Below are positions 7,058-16,197 of a stretch of 64,000 nt of DNA, in pieces. Position 1 is the first letter of the stretch; each line of letters starts with the position of its first letter. Made by a program: the position numbers and the translations under genes. Where the stretch lies: positions 1-64,000 of the forward strand of contig NZ_JMPP01000033.1 of assembly GCF_000735435.1 (NCBI RefSeq), read 5' to 3'. Source of the stretch: Klebsiella planticola ATCC 33531. GTDB lineage: Bacteria > Pseudomonadota > Gammaproteobacteria > Enterobacterales > Enterobacteriaceae. The notes below the pieces were generated by a model. That model was not told where the DNA came from. It was given only the letters and a program-made list of their open reading frames with translations, and ran no database searches.

Positions 7058-9736
7058 TTAAGCAGATTTCTTCGCTTTTTTATCGGCTTTTGGTGCGGCT
7101 GCGGTTTCTTTCTTCGCGGCAGTTTCACCTTCGCTGAACTCGTTACCGTAGAAGGTATCCAGCAGAATCTGTTTCAGCTCGGCGATCAGCGGGTAGCGCG
7201 GGTTTGCGCCGGTGCACTGGTCATCGAATGCATCTTCAGACAGCTTGTCAACGTGGGCCAGGAAGTCAGCTTCCTGTACACCAGCTTCACGGATAGACTT
7301 AGGAATACCCAGTTCAGCCTTCAGGCTTTCCAGCCATGCCAGCAGTTTTTCAATTTTCGCTGCGGTACGGTCGCCCGGTGCGCTCAGACCCAGGTGGTCA
7401 GCGATTTCAGCGTAGCGACGGCGTGCCTGCGGACGGTCGTACTGGCTGAATGCAGTCTGCTTGGTCGGGTTGTCATTCGCGTTGTAACGAATCACGTTAC
7501 AAATCAGCAGGGCGTTAGCCAGGCCGTGCGGAATATGGAACTGAGAACCCAGTTTGTGCGCCATGGAGTGACATACGCCGAGGAAGGCGTTAGCAAACGC
7601 GATACCGGCGATAGTCGCTGCACTGTGCACACGCTCACGTGCTACCGGGTTCTTAGAACCTTCGTGGTAGGACGCTGGCAGGTACTCTTTCAGCAGTTTC
7701 AGCGCCTGCAGAGCCTGGCCGTCGGAGAACTCAGATGCCAGTACGGAAACATAGGCTTCCAGGGCGTGAGTCACGGCGTCAAGACCACCGAAAGCACACA
7801 GGGACTTCGGCATATCCATCACGAGGTTAGCATCGACAATCGCCACATCCGGAGTCAGCGCGTAGTCAGCCAGCGGATATTTCTGACCGGTTGCATCGTC
7901 GGTAACAACTGCGAATGGCGTAACTTCAGAACCGGTACCGGAAGTGGTGGTGACGGCGATCATCTTCGCTTTCACGCCCATTTTCGGGAACTTGTAGATA
8001 CGTTTACGGATGTCCATAAAGCGCAGCGCCAGGTCTTCGAAGTGGGTTTCCGGATGTTCGTACATGACCCACATGATTTTCGCGGCATCCATCGGGGAAC
8101 CACCGCCCAGGGCGATGATAACGTCCGGCTTGAAGGAGTTAGCCAGATCCGCACCTTTACGTACTACGCTCAGGGTAGGGTCAGCTTCAACTTCGAAGAA
8201 GACTTCAGTCTCAACGCCGGATGCTTTCAGCACGGAGGTGATCTGGTCTGCATAACCGTTGTTGAACAGGAAGCGGTCAGTCACAATCAGCGCGCGTTTG
8301 TGACCATCAGTAATCACTTCATCCAGTGCGATTGGCAGTGAGCCACGACGGAAGTAGATAGATTTCGGAAGTTTGTGCCACAACATGTTTTCAGCTCGCT
8401 TAGCAACGGTTTTCTTGTTGATCAGGTGTTTCGGACCAACGTTTTCAGAGATGGAGTTACCACCCCAGGAACCACAACCCAGAGTCAGGGAAGGCGCGAG
8501 TTTAAAGTTGTACAGGTCACCGATACCACCCTGAGAAGCCGGGGTGTTAATCAGGATACGTGCGGTTTTCATCATCTGGCCGAAGTAGGCAACGCGAGCC
8601 GGCTGGTTGTCCTGGTCGGTGTACAGGCAAGAGGTATGACCGATACCGCCCATTGCCACCAGTTTTTCAGCTTTATCAACAGCATCTTCGAAGTTCTTCG
8701 CGCGGTACATGGCCAGCGTCGGAGACAGTTTTTCGTGAGCAAACGGCTCGCTCTCATCAACGTCGGTCACTTCACCAATCAGAATCTTGGTGGTAGCCGG
8801 AACGGTGAAGCCTGCCAGTTCAGCAATTTTGTATGCCGGCTGACCTACGATTGCCGCGTTCAGCGCGCCATTTTTCAGGATGATGTCCTGAACGGCTTTC
8901 AGCTCTTTGCCCTGCAGCAGGTAGCCGCCGTGGCTGGCGAAACGTTCGCGAACGGCGTCATAGACGGAGTCAACAACGACCACTGACTGCTCAGACGCAC
9001 AGATAACGCCGTTATCAAAGGTTTTAGACATCAGTACGGAAGCGACCGCACGCTTAACGTCTGCAGTTTCATCAATAACGACCGGAGTGTTACCTGCACC
9101 TACGCCGATAGCTGGTTTACCGGAGCTATAAGCTGCTTTAACCATGCCTGGACCACCGGTCGCGAGGATCAGGTTAATGTCAGGGTGATGCATCAGCGCG
9201 TTAGACAGCTCAACGGAAGGCTGGTCGATCCAACCGATCAGATCTTTCGGTGCGCCTGCCGCGATAGCAGCCTGCAGAACGATATCTGCCGCTTTGTTGG
9301 TGGCATCTTTCGCACGCGGATGTGGAGAGAAGATGATCGCGTTACGCGTCTTCAGGCTGATCAGTGATTTGAAGATTGCTGTGGAAGTCGGGTTAGTCGT
9401 CGGAACGATACCGCAGATAATGCCGATCGGTTCGGCGATAGTGATAGTCCCGAAAGTGTCGTCTTCAGAGAGAACACCGCAGGTCTTTTCATCTTTATAG
9501 GCGTTATAGATATATTCGGAAGCGAAGTGGTTTTTGATAACCTTGTCTTCGACAATGCCCATGCCAGATTCTGCTACGGCCATTTTTGCGAGAGGGATTC
9601 GAGCATCTGCGGCGGCCAAAGCGGCGGCACGGAAGATCTTATCAACTTGTTCTTGAGTGAAACTGGCATATTCACGCTGGGCTTTTTTTACGCGCTCTAC
9701 GAGTGCGTTAAGTTCAGCGACATTAGTAACAGCCAT
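7058..9736 (-). CDS. adhE: Bifunctional acetaldehyde-CoA/alcohol dehydrogenase
   Basis: AdhE (892 aa) reduces acetyl-CoA to ethanol in two NADH-dependent steps during fermentation and forms spirosome filaments. The N-terminal CoA-acylating aldehyde dehydrogenase half (about 1-440) has the catalytic Cys in GVICASEQS. The C-terminal iron alcohol dehydrogenase half (about 450-870) has GGGSPMDAAK and the metal-binding His region CHSMAHKLG. A Lys/Ala-rich tail ends the protein. The length is as in E. coli plus one. It is monocistronic with a long 5' region carrying an FNR-like site. Confidence 0.97.
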   Translation of the reverse strand: MAVTNVAELNALVERVKKAQREYASFTQEQVDKIFRAAALAAADARIPLAKMAVAESGMGIVEDKVIKNHFASEYIYNAYKDEKTCGVLSEDDTFGTITIAEPIGIICGIVPTTNPTSTAIFKSLISLKTRNAIIFSPHPRAKDATNKAADIVLQAAIAAGAPKDLIGWIDQPSVELSNALMHHPDINLILATGGPGMVKAAYSSGKPAIGVGAGNTPVVIDETADVKRAVASVLMSKTFDNGVICASEQSVVVVDSVYDAVRERFASHGGYLLQGKELKAVQDIILKNGALNAAIVGQPAYKIAELAGFTVPATTKILIGEVTDVDESEPFAHEKLSPTLAMYRAKNFEDAVDKAEKLVAMGGIGHTSCLYTDQDNQPARVAYFGQMMKTARILINTPASQGGIGDLYNFKLAPSLTLGCGSWGGNSISENVGPKHLINKKTVAKRAENMLWHKLPKSIYFRRGSLPIALDEVITDGHKRALIVTDRFLFNNGYADQITSVLKASGVETEVFFEVEADPTLSVVRKGADLANSFKPDVIIALGGGSPMDAAKIMWVMYEHPETHFEDLALRFMDIRKRIYKFPKMGVKAKMIAVTTTSGTGSEVTPFAVVTDDATGQKYPLADYALTPDVAIVDANLVMDMPKSLCAFGGLDAVTHALEAYVSVLASEFSDGQALQALKLLKEYLPASYHEGSKNPVARERVHSAATIAGIAFANAFLGVCHSMAHKLGSQFHIPHGLANALLICNVIRYNANDNPTKQTAFSQYDRPQARRRYAEIADHLGLSAPGDRTAAKIEKLLAWLESLKAELGIPKSIREAGVQEADFLAHVDKLSEDAFDDQCTGANPRYPLIAELKQILLDTFYGNEFSEGETAAKKETAAAPKADKKAKKSA

Positions 9737-9957
9737 AATGCTCTCCTGATAATGTTAAACTTTTTTAGTAAATCAGTAGCTCGATTCGACAGTATAGACA
9801 GGCTGTTAACAGCTTGCATCTAAATGTTAAGGTGCCGTTTCTGGCGCCGCTGGCTTCATTGATTTACTAAAGAAGCTTGATCTTTTTAATTCTCAGGTAC
9901 CGCTATGCTGCACTCTTTTGGTGTGAACAAGGTTACTCACTTCTGAGTACAATTTAC

Positions 9958-9971
9958 GTGATTTAGATCAA
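9958..9971. promoter_or_regulatory. FNR-like site upstream of adhE
   Basis: GTGAT-TTAG-ATCAA differs by one base from the FNR consensus TTGAT-N4-ATCAA and lies 222 bp before the adhE start. Anaerobic control of adhE is well established in E. coli. The site could equally be read by Crp-like factors, and it is not verified here. The rest of the 475-bp gap (9737-10211) shows no gene. Confidence 0.45.
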
Positions 9972-10211
9972 GTTTACGTGAAGCTGACACCTTTCAGCAG
10001 TCTGTTTTTTGACCAGTCAAATCAAGTGTAATAATTGGTATGCAAACTAAGTGAATAAGTAACCGAGGGAAACAAATAGATAACATGCCATTTTGTCGCC
10101 GCTGTACGTATATTTGAGATGAATTATGCTGCTAAAAAGCGTATCTTCTGCGCGAATATTTTATGTGGCTAACTGTCAACAGCCATTTTTAATGATGCTG
10201 CGGAGCGCACT

Positions 10212-10859
10212 GTGACTCTACCGTTGTTTGATTTTTCAACTTACTTCAAGTTTTTCATCGGGTTATTTGCGCTGGTTAACCCGGTAGGCATCATCCCGGT
10301 TTTCATTAGTATGACCAGTTATCAGACGGCCGTGATCCGCAATAAGACCAACCTGACGGCGAATCTTTCGGTTGCCATTATTCTGCTGACGTCGCTTTTT
10401 CTCGGTGACTCGATTTTGCAAATTTTCGGCATCTCTATTGACTCATTCCGTATTGCCGGCGGGATCCTGGTCGTGACGATTGCGATGTCGATGATCAGCG
10501 GCAAACTCGGCGAGGATAAGCAAAACAAGCAGGAAAAATCAGAAACCGCAATTCGTGAAAGTATTGGCGTCGTGCCGTTGGCGCTGCCGTTGATGGCAGG
10601 GCCGGGCGCAATCAGCTCGACTATCGTCTGGGGAACGCGCTACCACACGGTAACCTACCTGTTAGGGTTTTCCCTTGCCATTGCCCTGTTTGCCTTATGC
10701 TGCTGGGGGATTTTCCGCATGGCGCCGTGGCTGGTGCGCCTGTTAGGGCAGACGGGTATCAACGTCATCACGCGTATTATGGGGCTATTGCTGATGGCGC
10801 TGGGGATTGAGTTTATCGTCACCGGAATAAAAGCGCTGTTTCCTGGCCTGGTCAGTTAA
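10212..10859 (+). CDS. ychE: MarC-family inner membrane protein YchE
   Basis: This 215-aa protein of the MarC/YchE family has six hydrophobic segments, beginning STYFKFFIGLFALVNPVGIIP. It is nearly identical to E. coli YchE at the same locus, and its function is unknown. The start is a GTG at 10212, which gives the same length as E. coli YchE. It is divergent from adhE and faces oppA across a 750-bp gap. Confidence 0.93.
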   Translation: MTLPLFDFSTYFKFFIGLFALVNPVGIIPVFISMTSYQTAVIRNKTNLTANLSVAIILLTSLFLGDSILQIFGISIDSFRIAGGILVVTIAMSMISGKLGEDKQNKQEKSETAIRESIGVVPLALPLMAGPGAISSTIVWGTRYHTVTYLLGFSLAIALFALCCWGIFRMAPWLVRLLGQTGINVITRIMGLLLMALGIEFIVTGIKALFPGLVS

Positions 10860-11612
10860 ACGAGCCCGCGCGAGGCGGAGCCCGGTGCTCCGCGTTTGCT
10901 TCATTATTAGCAAAACATATCAATTAAGCGGATAACACGCGATAAGATAGCTTTCCGTAATGTCTTTAAATATTGTTATTTATCAGCTGATTATGTAACT
11001 TTCCGAACGTTTCCTCTCTTTTTATCACCCCCTTGCCACTGTTATTTTCTTCACATCATTCTCTGGTGCTTGCCGTCGCATAATTGAAATGATATTAGTA
11101 ATTTCATAACCGGGGCAGATGAATGTGCTAAATAATAACCGATTGTTAAATTTTCGTACAAAAATGCATCTCAGCGTGGTGCCGCGGCATCCATAACGGG
11201 CTGTTGACAGTATCTGTATGAAAACTAAATTCTTTAATGATTTTCTCGCCGCAAGACAGGGCAAGATAGCGGCGTAGAGAAAACCATAAAAGAGAATCCG
11301 GTAACATATTTGCAAATTGCATTGGCGGATGAGATGGCCTTTTGGTACTTTCCGCCGTGATCGCTCACTGAACAATACACGTAAATGAGAATTATTATTA
11401 AATAACTCGTTGCGGCTGAAACCGCCCCGCCACAGGGGATAAAAGAATCGACGCCAAGGTCGCCGTTTGAGCGGCCGTAATAAATAAGTCGGTGATAGCA
11501 AGTAGTAAAGTCTGACAGCAGCATAAACTCCTGCACTGTACAGAATCCCGTTAGGGGAAAAAAACAGGCTGGTTAAATAGCCAGTAATTATAATGAATGG
11601 AGTAACAACACA
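10860..11612. other. ychE-oppA gap with oppA leader
   Basis: A 753-bp stretch with no supported gene. It should hold the oppA promoter and untranslated leader. A hairpin GCGGAGC/GCTCCGC follows ychE (near 10875-10894) without a T run. A Fur-like sequence lies at 11381-11399. The bases between the oppA GGAG and ATG are C/A-rich (TAACAACACA), matching the type of site the GcvB small RNA uses on oppA in Salmonella. Confidence 0.5.
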
Positions 11613-13244
11613 ATGACCATCATCACCAAAAAAAGTCTGGTAGCCGCGGGGATTTTGTCTGCGCTAATTACCGCGAATGTTGCTATGGCAGCGGATGTAC
11701 CTGCAGGGGTGCAGCTGGCGGATAAACAATCGCTGGTACGTAATAACGGCGCGGAAGTGCAATCCCTGGACCCGCATAAAATTGAAGGCGTTCCGGAATC
11801 CAACATTAACCGCGATTTGTTTGAAGGGTTAGTGATTGGCGATATTCAAGGCCATCCGATTCCTGGGGCCGCAGAATCCTGGGATAATAAAGATTTTAAA
11901 GTCTGGACCTTCCATCTGCGCAAAGATGCGAAATGGTCGGACGGCACGCCGGTTACCGCGCAAGATTTCGTCTATAGCTGGCAGCGTCTGGCGGATCCGA
12001 AAACCGCTTCACCTTACGCAAGCTATCTGCAATATGGCCACCTGCTGAATGTTGATGACATTATCGCGGGCAAAAAGCCGATCACCGATCTGGGCGTAAA
12101 AGCGATTGATGATAAAACCTTCGAAGTCACGCTGAGCGAACCGGTTCCTTATTTTTATAAACTCCTCGTTCACCCATCCGTTTCTCCGGTGCCGAAAGCC
12201 GCCATCGAAAAATACGGCGAGAAATGGACCCAGCCTGCCAATATCGTGACCAACGGCGCTTATAAGCTGAAAGACTGGGTCGTTAACGAACGTATTGTGC
12301 TTGAGCGCAATCCGCAATACTGGGATAACGCGAAAACCGTCATTAATCAGGTTACCTACCTGCCGATCTCTTCCGAAGTTACCGACGTTAACCGCTACCG
12401 CAGCGGCGAAATCGACATGACCTATAACAACATGCCGATTGAACTGTTCCAGAAACTGAAAAAAGAGATCCCGCAAGAAGTGCATGTCGATCCGTATCTC
12501 TGCACCTATTACTACGAAATTAATAACCAGAAAGCACCGTTTACCGATGTCCGCGTCCGTACCGCGCTGAAAATGGCGCTGGATCGCGATATTATCGTTA
12601 ATAAAGTGAAGAATCAGGGCGACCTGCCGGCCTATAGCTATACCCCGCCGTATACCGATGGCATGAAAGTTGTCAAACCAGAATGGTTTACCTGGTCTCA
12701 GGACAAGCGTAACGAAGAAGCGAAAAAACTGCTGGCGGAAGCCGGATATACCGCTGATAAACCGCTGACCTTTAATTTACTGTATAACACTTCCGATCTG
12801 CATAAAAAACTGGCTATTGCCGTGGCGTCCATCTGGAAGAAAAACCTGGGGGCTAACGTCAAGCTGGAAAATCAGGAATGGAAAACCTTCCTCGATAACC
12901 GTCATCAGGGGACCTTCGACGTGGCGCGTGCCGGCTGGTGTGCGGATTACAACGAACCAACCTCATTCCTGAATACGATGCTGAGCGACAGCTCAAATAA
13001 CACCTCTCATTATAAGAGCCCGGCTTTCGATAAAATCATCGCCGAAACATTACAAACTAATGATGACGCGAAGCGTGCCGACCTGTATGCGCAAGCAGAA
13101 CAGCAGCTCGATAAAGATTCTGTGATCGTGCCGGTCTTCTATTACGTCAACGCCCGTCTGGTTAAACCGTGGGTGGGCGGCTATACCGGTAAAGACCCGT
13201 TAGATAATATCTACGTTAAAAACCTTTATATTATCAAACATTAA
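11613..13244 (+). CDS. oppA: Oligopeptide ABC transporter, periplasmic binding protein
   Basis: OppA (543 aa) binds peptides of 2-5 residues in the periplasm and passes them to OppBCDF. A signal peptide (residues 1-26, cut after ANVAMA) precedes a long type 2 solute-binding domain (SBP_bac_5). GGAG lies 10 nt before the ATG. It is first in a five-gene operon; a hairpin after its stop probably stabilises the 3' end or lowers expression of downstream genes, consistent with the high stoichiometry needed for a binding protein. GcvB control is known for the family. Confidence 0.97.
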   Translation: MTIITKKSLVAAGILSALITANVAMAADVPAGVQLADKQSLVRNNGAEVQSLDPHKIEGVPESNINRDLFEGLVIGDIQGHPIPGAAESWDNKDFKVWTFHLRKDAKWSDGTPVTAQDFVYSWQRLADPKTASPYASYLQYGHLLNVDDIIAGKKPITDLGVKAIDDKTFEVTLSEPVPYFYKLLVHPSVSPVPKAAIEKYGEKWTQPANIVTNGAYKLKDWVVNERIVLERNPQYWDNAKTVINQVTYLPISSEVTDVNRYRSGEIDMTYNNMPIELFQKLKKEIPQEVHVDPYLCTYYYEINNQKAPFTDVRVRTALKMALDRDIIVNKVKNQGDLPAYSYTPPYTDGMKVVKPEWFTWSQDKRNEEAKKLLAEAGYTADKPLTFNLLYNTSDLHKKLAIAVASIWKKNLGANVKLENQEWKTFLDNRHQGTFDVARAGWCADYNEPTSFLNTMLSDSSNNTSHYKSPAFDKIIAETLQTNDDAKRADLYAQAEQQLDKDSVIVPVFYYVNARLVKPWVGGYTGKDPLDNIYVKNLYIIKH

Positions 13245-13253
13245 TGGCAATAC

Positions 13254-13278
13254 GTGGGGCAGGCGACGCTTGCCCCAC
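13254..13278 (+). other. oppA-oppB intergenic hairpin
   Basis: A perfect 8-bp stem GTGGGGCA/TGCCCCAC with a 9-nt loop lies 10 bp after the oppA stop codon and has no T run. It is more likely an mRNA-stabilising or processing stem than a full terminator, because oppBCDF have no other obvious promoter. Confidence 0.7.
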
Positions 13279-13328
13279 CGTGTCTGAATTCATCGCACTC
13301 GATAGGCACAGGCCAGAAGGTACGGGCA

Positions 13329-14249
13329 ATGTTAAAATTTATTTTTCGTCGCTGTCTGGAAGCGATTCCGACGCTATTTATTCTTATTACGATCTCTTTC
13401 TTCATGATGCGTCTGGCGCCGGGAAGTCCATTTACCGGTGAACGCACGCTGCCGCCGGAAGTGATGGCGAATATTGAAGCTAAATACCATTTAAACGACC
13501 CCATCATGACCCAGTACTTCAATTATCTGAAGCAGCTGGCGCACGGTGATTTCGGTCCCTCTTTTAAATATAAAGACTATTCGGTAAACGATCTGGTGGC
13601 GTCGAGCTTCCCGGTTTCCGCTAAATTAGGGCTTGCCGCCTTCCTGTTGGCGGTCGTTCTCGGCGTGACGGCAGGGGTTATTGCGGCCCTGAAGCAGAAT
13701 ACAAAATGGGATTATGCGGTCATGGGGGTGGCAATGACCGGCGTGGTGATACCCAGTTTCGTGGTTGCGCCGCTGCTGGTGATGATATTCGCCATCACGC
13801 TGCACTGGTTGCCCGGCGGCGGCTGGAACGGCGGGGCGCTGAAATTTATGATTCTGCCGATGGTGGCCTTATCGTTAGCCTATATCGCCAGTATCGCGCG
13901 TATTACCCGCGGTTCAATGATTGAGGTCCTGCATTCCAACTTTATCCGCACCGCGCGCGCGAAAGGGCTGCCGATGCGGCGCATTATTTTGCGTCATGCG
14001 CTGAAACCCGCTCTGCTGCCGGTTCTTTCTTATATGGGGCCAGCATTTGTGGGGATCATCACCGGCTCAATGGTCATCGAAACGATCTACGGTCTTCCGG
14101 GTATTGGTCAGCTTTTTGTGAATGGCGCGCTTAACCGCGACTATTCGCTGGTGCTGAGCCTGACCATTCTGGTCGGCGCGCTGACTATTCTGTTTAACGC
14201 GATTGTTGACGTGCTGTATGCCGTTATCGATCCGAAGATTCGCTATTGA
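13329..14249 (+). CDS. oppB: Oligopeptide ABC transporter permease OppB
   Basis: OppB (306 aa) is one of the two inner-membrane permeases of the oligopeptide importer. It has six predicted membrane segments and the ABC-coupling EAA loop (TARAKGLPMRRIILRHALKPA). The start ATG at 13329 gives MLKFIFRRCLEAIP as in E. coli; a frame upstream to 13254 overlaps the oppA 3' hairpin and is not conserved coding sequence. Confidence 0.97.
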   Translation: MLKFIFRRCLEAIPTLFILITISFFMMRLAPGSPFTGERTLPPEVMANIEAKYHLNDPIMTQYFNYLKQLAHGDFGPSFKYKDYSVNDLVASSFPVSAKLGLAAFLLAVVLGVTAGVIAALKQNTKWDYAVMGVAMTGVVIPSFVVAPLLVMIFAITLHWLPGGGWNGGALKFMILPMVALSLAYIASIARITRGSMIEVLHSNFIRTARAKGLPMRRIILRHALKPALLPVLSYMGPAFVGIITGSMVIETIYGLPGIGQLFVNGALNRDYSLVLSLTILVGALTILFNAIVDVLYAVIDPKIRY

Positions 14250-14263
14250 GGCTGGAGTTCGCC

Positions 14264-15172
14264 ATGATGTTAAGTAAGAAAAGCAACGAGGCGTTGGAAA
14301 ACTTCAGTGAAAAGCTGGAAGTCGAAGGACGTAGTTTATGGCAGGACGCCCGCCGTCGTTTTATGCATAACCGTGCCGCCGTTGCCAGCCTGATTGTGCT
14401 GGTGATTATCGCACTGTTCGTGACTATTGCACCGATGGTATCGCAGTTCTCCTACTTCGATACCGACTGGGGCATGATGTCCAGTGCGCCGGATACGACA
14501 TCCGGCCACTACTTTGGTACCGACTCTTCCGGCCGCGACCTGCTGGTTCGCGTCGCTATCGGCGGGCGTATCTCGCTGATGGTCGGGGTGGCTGCGGCGC
14601 TGGTGGCGGTGGTTCTTGGTACGCTCTACGGTTCACTTTCCGGCTACCTGGGCGGCAAAGTCGATTCCGTGATGATGCGTCTGCTGGAGATCCTCAACTC
14701 CTTTCCGTTCATGTTCTTCGTTATCCTGCTCGTCACCTTCTTTGGCCAGAACATCCTGCTGATTTTCGTTGCCATCGGCATGGTCTCCTGGCTGGATATG
14801 GCGCGTATTGTTCGCGGCCAGACGCTGAGCCTGAAGCGCAAAGAGTTTATCGAAGCGGCGCAGGTCGGCGGTGTTTCAACATTCAGTATTGTGGTTCGGC
14901 ATATCGTGCCTAACGTACTGGGTGTGGTGGTGGTGTACGCCTCTCTGCTGGTTCCGAGCATGATCCTGTTTGAATCCTTCTTAAGCTTCCTTGGTCTGGG
15001 TACTCAGGAACCGCTGAGCAGCTGGGGTGCGCTGCTCAGCGATGGCGCGAACTCTATGGAAGTGTCGCCGTGGTTGCTGCTGTTTCCAGCGGGGTTCCTG
15101 GTGGTTACGCTGTTCTGTTTTAACTTTATCGGCGATGGCCTGCGTGATGCCCTCGACCCGAAAGATCGCTAA
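14264..15172 (+). CDS. oppC: Oligopeptide ABC transporter permease OppC
   Basis: OppC (302 aa) is the second permease subunit. It has an N-terminal cytoplasmic segment, six membrane spans and an EAA loop (EFIEAAQVGGVSTFSIVVRH). The first ATG of the ATGATG pair at 14264 follows GGAG by 6 nt and matches the E. coli start MMLSKK. It lies 14 bp after oppB. Confidence 0.96.
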   Translation: MMLSKKSNEALENFSEKLEVEGRSLWQDARRRFMHNRAAVASLIVLVIIALFVTIAPMVSQFSYFDTDWGMMSSAPDTTSGHYFGTDSSGRDLLVRVAIGGRISLMVGVAAALVAVVLGTLYGSLSGYLGGKVDSVMMRLLEILNSFPFMFFVILLVTFFGQNILLIFVAIGMVSWLDMARIVRGQTLSLKRKEFIEAAQVGGVSTFSIVVRHIVPNVLGVVVVYASLLVPSMILFESFLSFLGLGTQEPLSSWGALLSDGANSMEVSPWLLLFPAGFLVVTLFCFNFIGDGLRDALDPKDR

Positions 15173-15183
15173 GGAGCGCCGTC

Positions 15184-16197
15184 ATGAGCACAATTGAAAC
15201 GGCAAAAGCGCCGCAGGCACAGCAACAATCCGGCCTGCTGCTGGATGTCAAAGATCTCCGCGTCACGTTCAAAACGCCTGATGGCGATGTCACGGCGGTG
15301 AATGACCTCAATTTTAACCTGCGAGCCGGGGAAACGCTGGGCATCGTCGGCGAATCGGGTTCCGGTAAGTCGCAGACCGCGTTTGCTTTAATGGGCCTGT
15401 TGGCTTCCAACGGTCAGATTGGCGGGTCGGCTCTGTTTAACGGCCGTCAGATTCTCAATCTGCCGGAGCGCGATCTGAATAAGCTTCGCGCCGAACAAAT
15501 TTCCATGATATTCCAGGACCCGATGACCTCCCTGAACCCGTATATGCGGGTGGGTGAGCAGCTGATGGAAGTTCTGATGTTGCATAAAGGTCTGGGAAAA
15601 GCCGAAGCCTTTGAAGAGTCGGTGAAGATGCTGGATGCGGTTAAGATGCCGGAAGCGCGTAAGCGCATGAAAATGTATCCGCACGAATTCTCCGGCGGGA
15701 TGCGTCAGCGCGTGATGATTGCGATGGCGCTGCTGTGCCGGCCTAAACTGCTGATTGCCGATGAGCCGACAACTGCTCTGGATGTTACGGTTCAGGCGCA
15801 AATCATGACCCTGTTGAATGAGCTTAAGCGCGAGTTCAATACGGCGATCATTATGATTACTCACGATCTTGGGGTCGTCGCCGGGATCTGCGATAAAGTG
15901 CTGGTGATGTATGCCGGGCGGACCATGGAATACGGCATGGCGCGGGATGTCTTTTATCATCCTTCCCATCCGTACTCTATCGGCTTGCTGAACGCGGTTC
16001 CGCGTCTGGACGCCGAGGGCGAGTCGCTGTTGACCATCCCGGGCAACCCGCCAAACCTGCTGCGTCTGCCGAAAGGCTGCCCGTTCCAGCCGCGTTGTCC
16101 GCATGCGATGGAGATTTGTCATAGTGCTCCACCTCTGGAGGAGTTTGCACCGGGCCGCCTGCGCGCCTGCTTTCAACTGGTAGGGGATCTGCTATGA
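15184..16197 (+). CDS. oppD: Oligopeptide ABC transporter ATPase OppD
   Basis: OppD (337 aa) is one of two ATPases powering peptide import. It has Walker A GESGSGKSQ, signature FSGGMRQR, Walker B LLIADEPTTALD and the C-terminal oligopeptide-transporter extension with cysteines (CPFQPRCPHAMEIC) typical of the Opp/Dpp subfamily. AAGGAG precedes the ATG. Its stop overlaps the oppF start (ATGA), implying coupled translation. Confidence 0.97.
   Translation: MSTIETAKAPQAQQQSGLLLDVKDLRVTFKTPDGDVTAVNDLNFNLRAGETLGIVGESGSGKSQTAFALMGLLASNGQIGGSALFNGRQILNLPERDLNKLRAEQISMIFQDPMTSLNPYMRVGEQLMEVLMLHKGLGKAEAFEESVKMLDAVKMPEARKRMKMYPHEFSGGMRQRVMIAMALLCRPKLLIADEPTTALDVTVQAQIMTLLNELKREFNTAIIMITHDLGVVAGICDKVLVMYAGRTMEYGMARDVFYHPSHPYSIGLLNAVPRLDAEGESLLTIPGNPPNLLRLPKGCPFQPRCPHAMEICHSAPPLEEFAPGRLRACFQLVGDLL

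Noticed and set aside
7253-8341. Long open frame (362 codons) antisense to adhE
   Set aside because: It mirrors the codon bias of adhE, which is plainly the real gene; no ribosome site and no recognisable protein.
11025-11501. Open frame of 158 codons on the minus strand in the ychE-oppA gap
   Set aside because: Arg- and Cys-rich composition unlike neighbouring genes, no ribosome site, and no similarity I recognise; more likely leader and promoter DNA.
11589-11594. Perfect TATAAT just before oppA
   Set aside because: A start here would fall in or after the GGAG ribosome site, giving no usable leader, and oppA is known to have a long leader in relatives.
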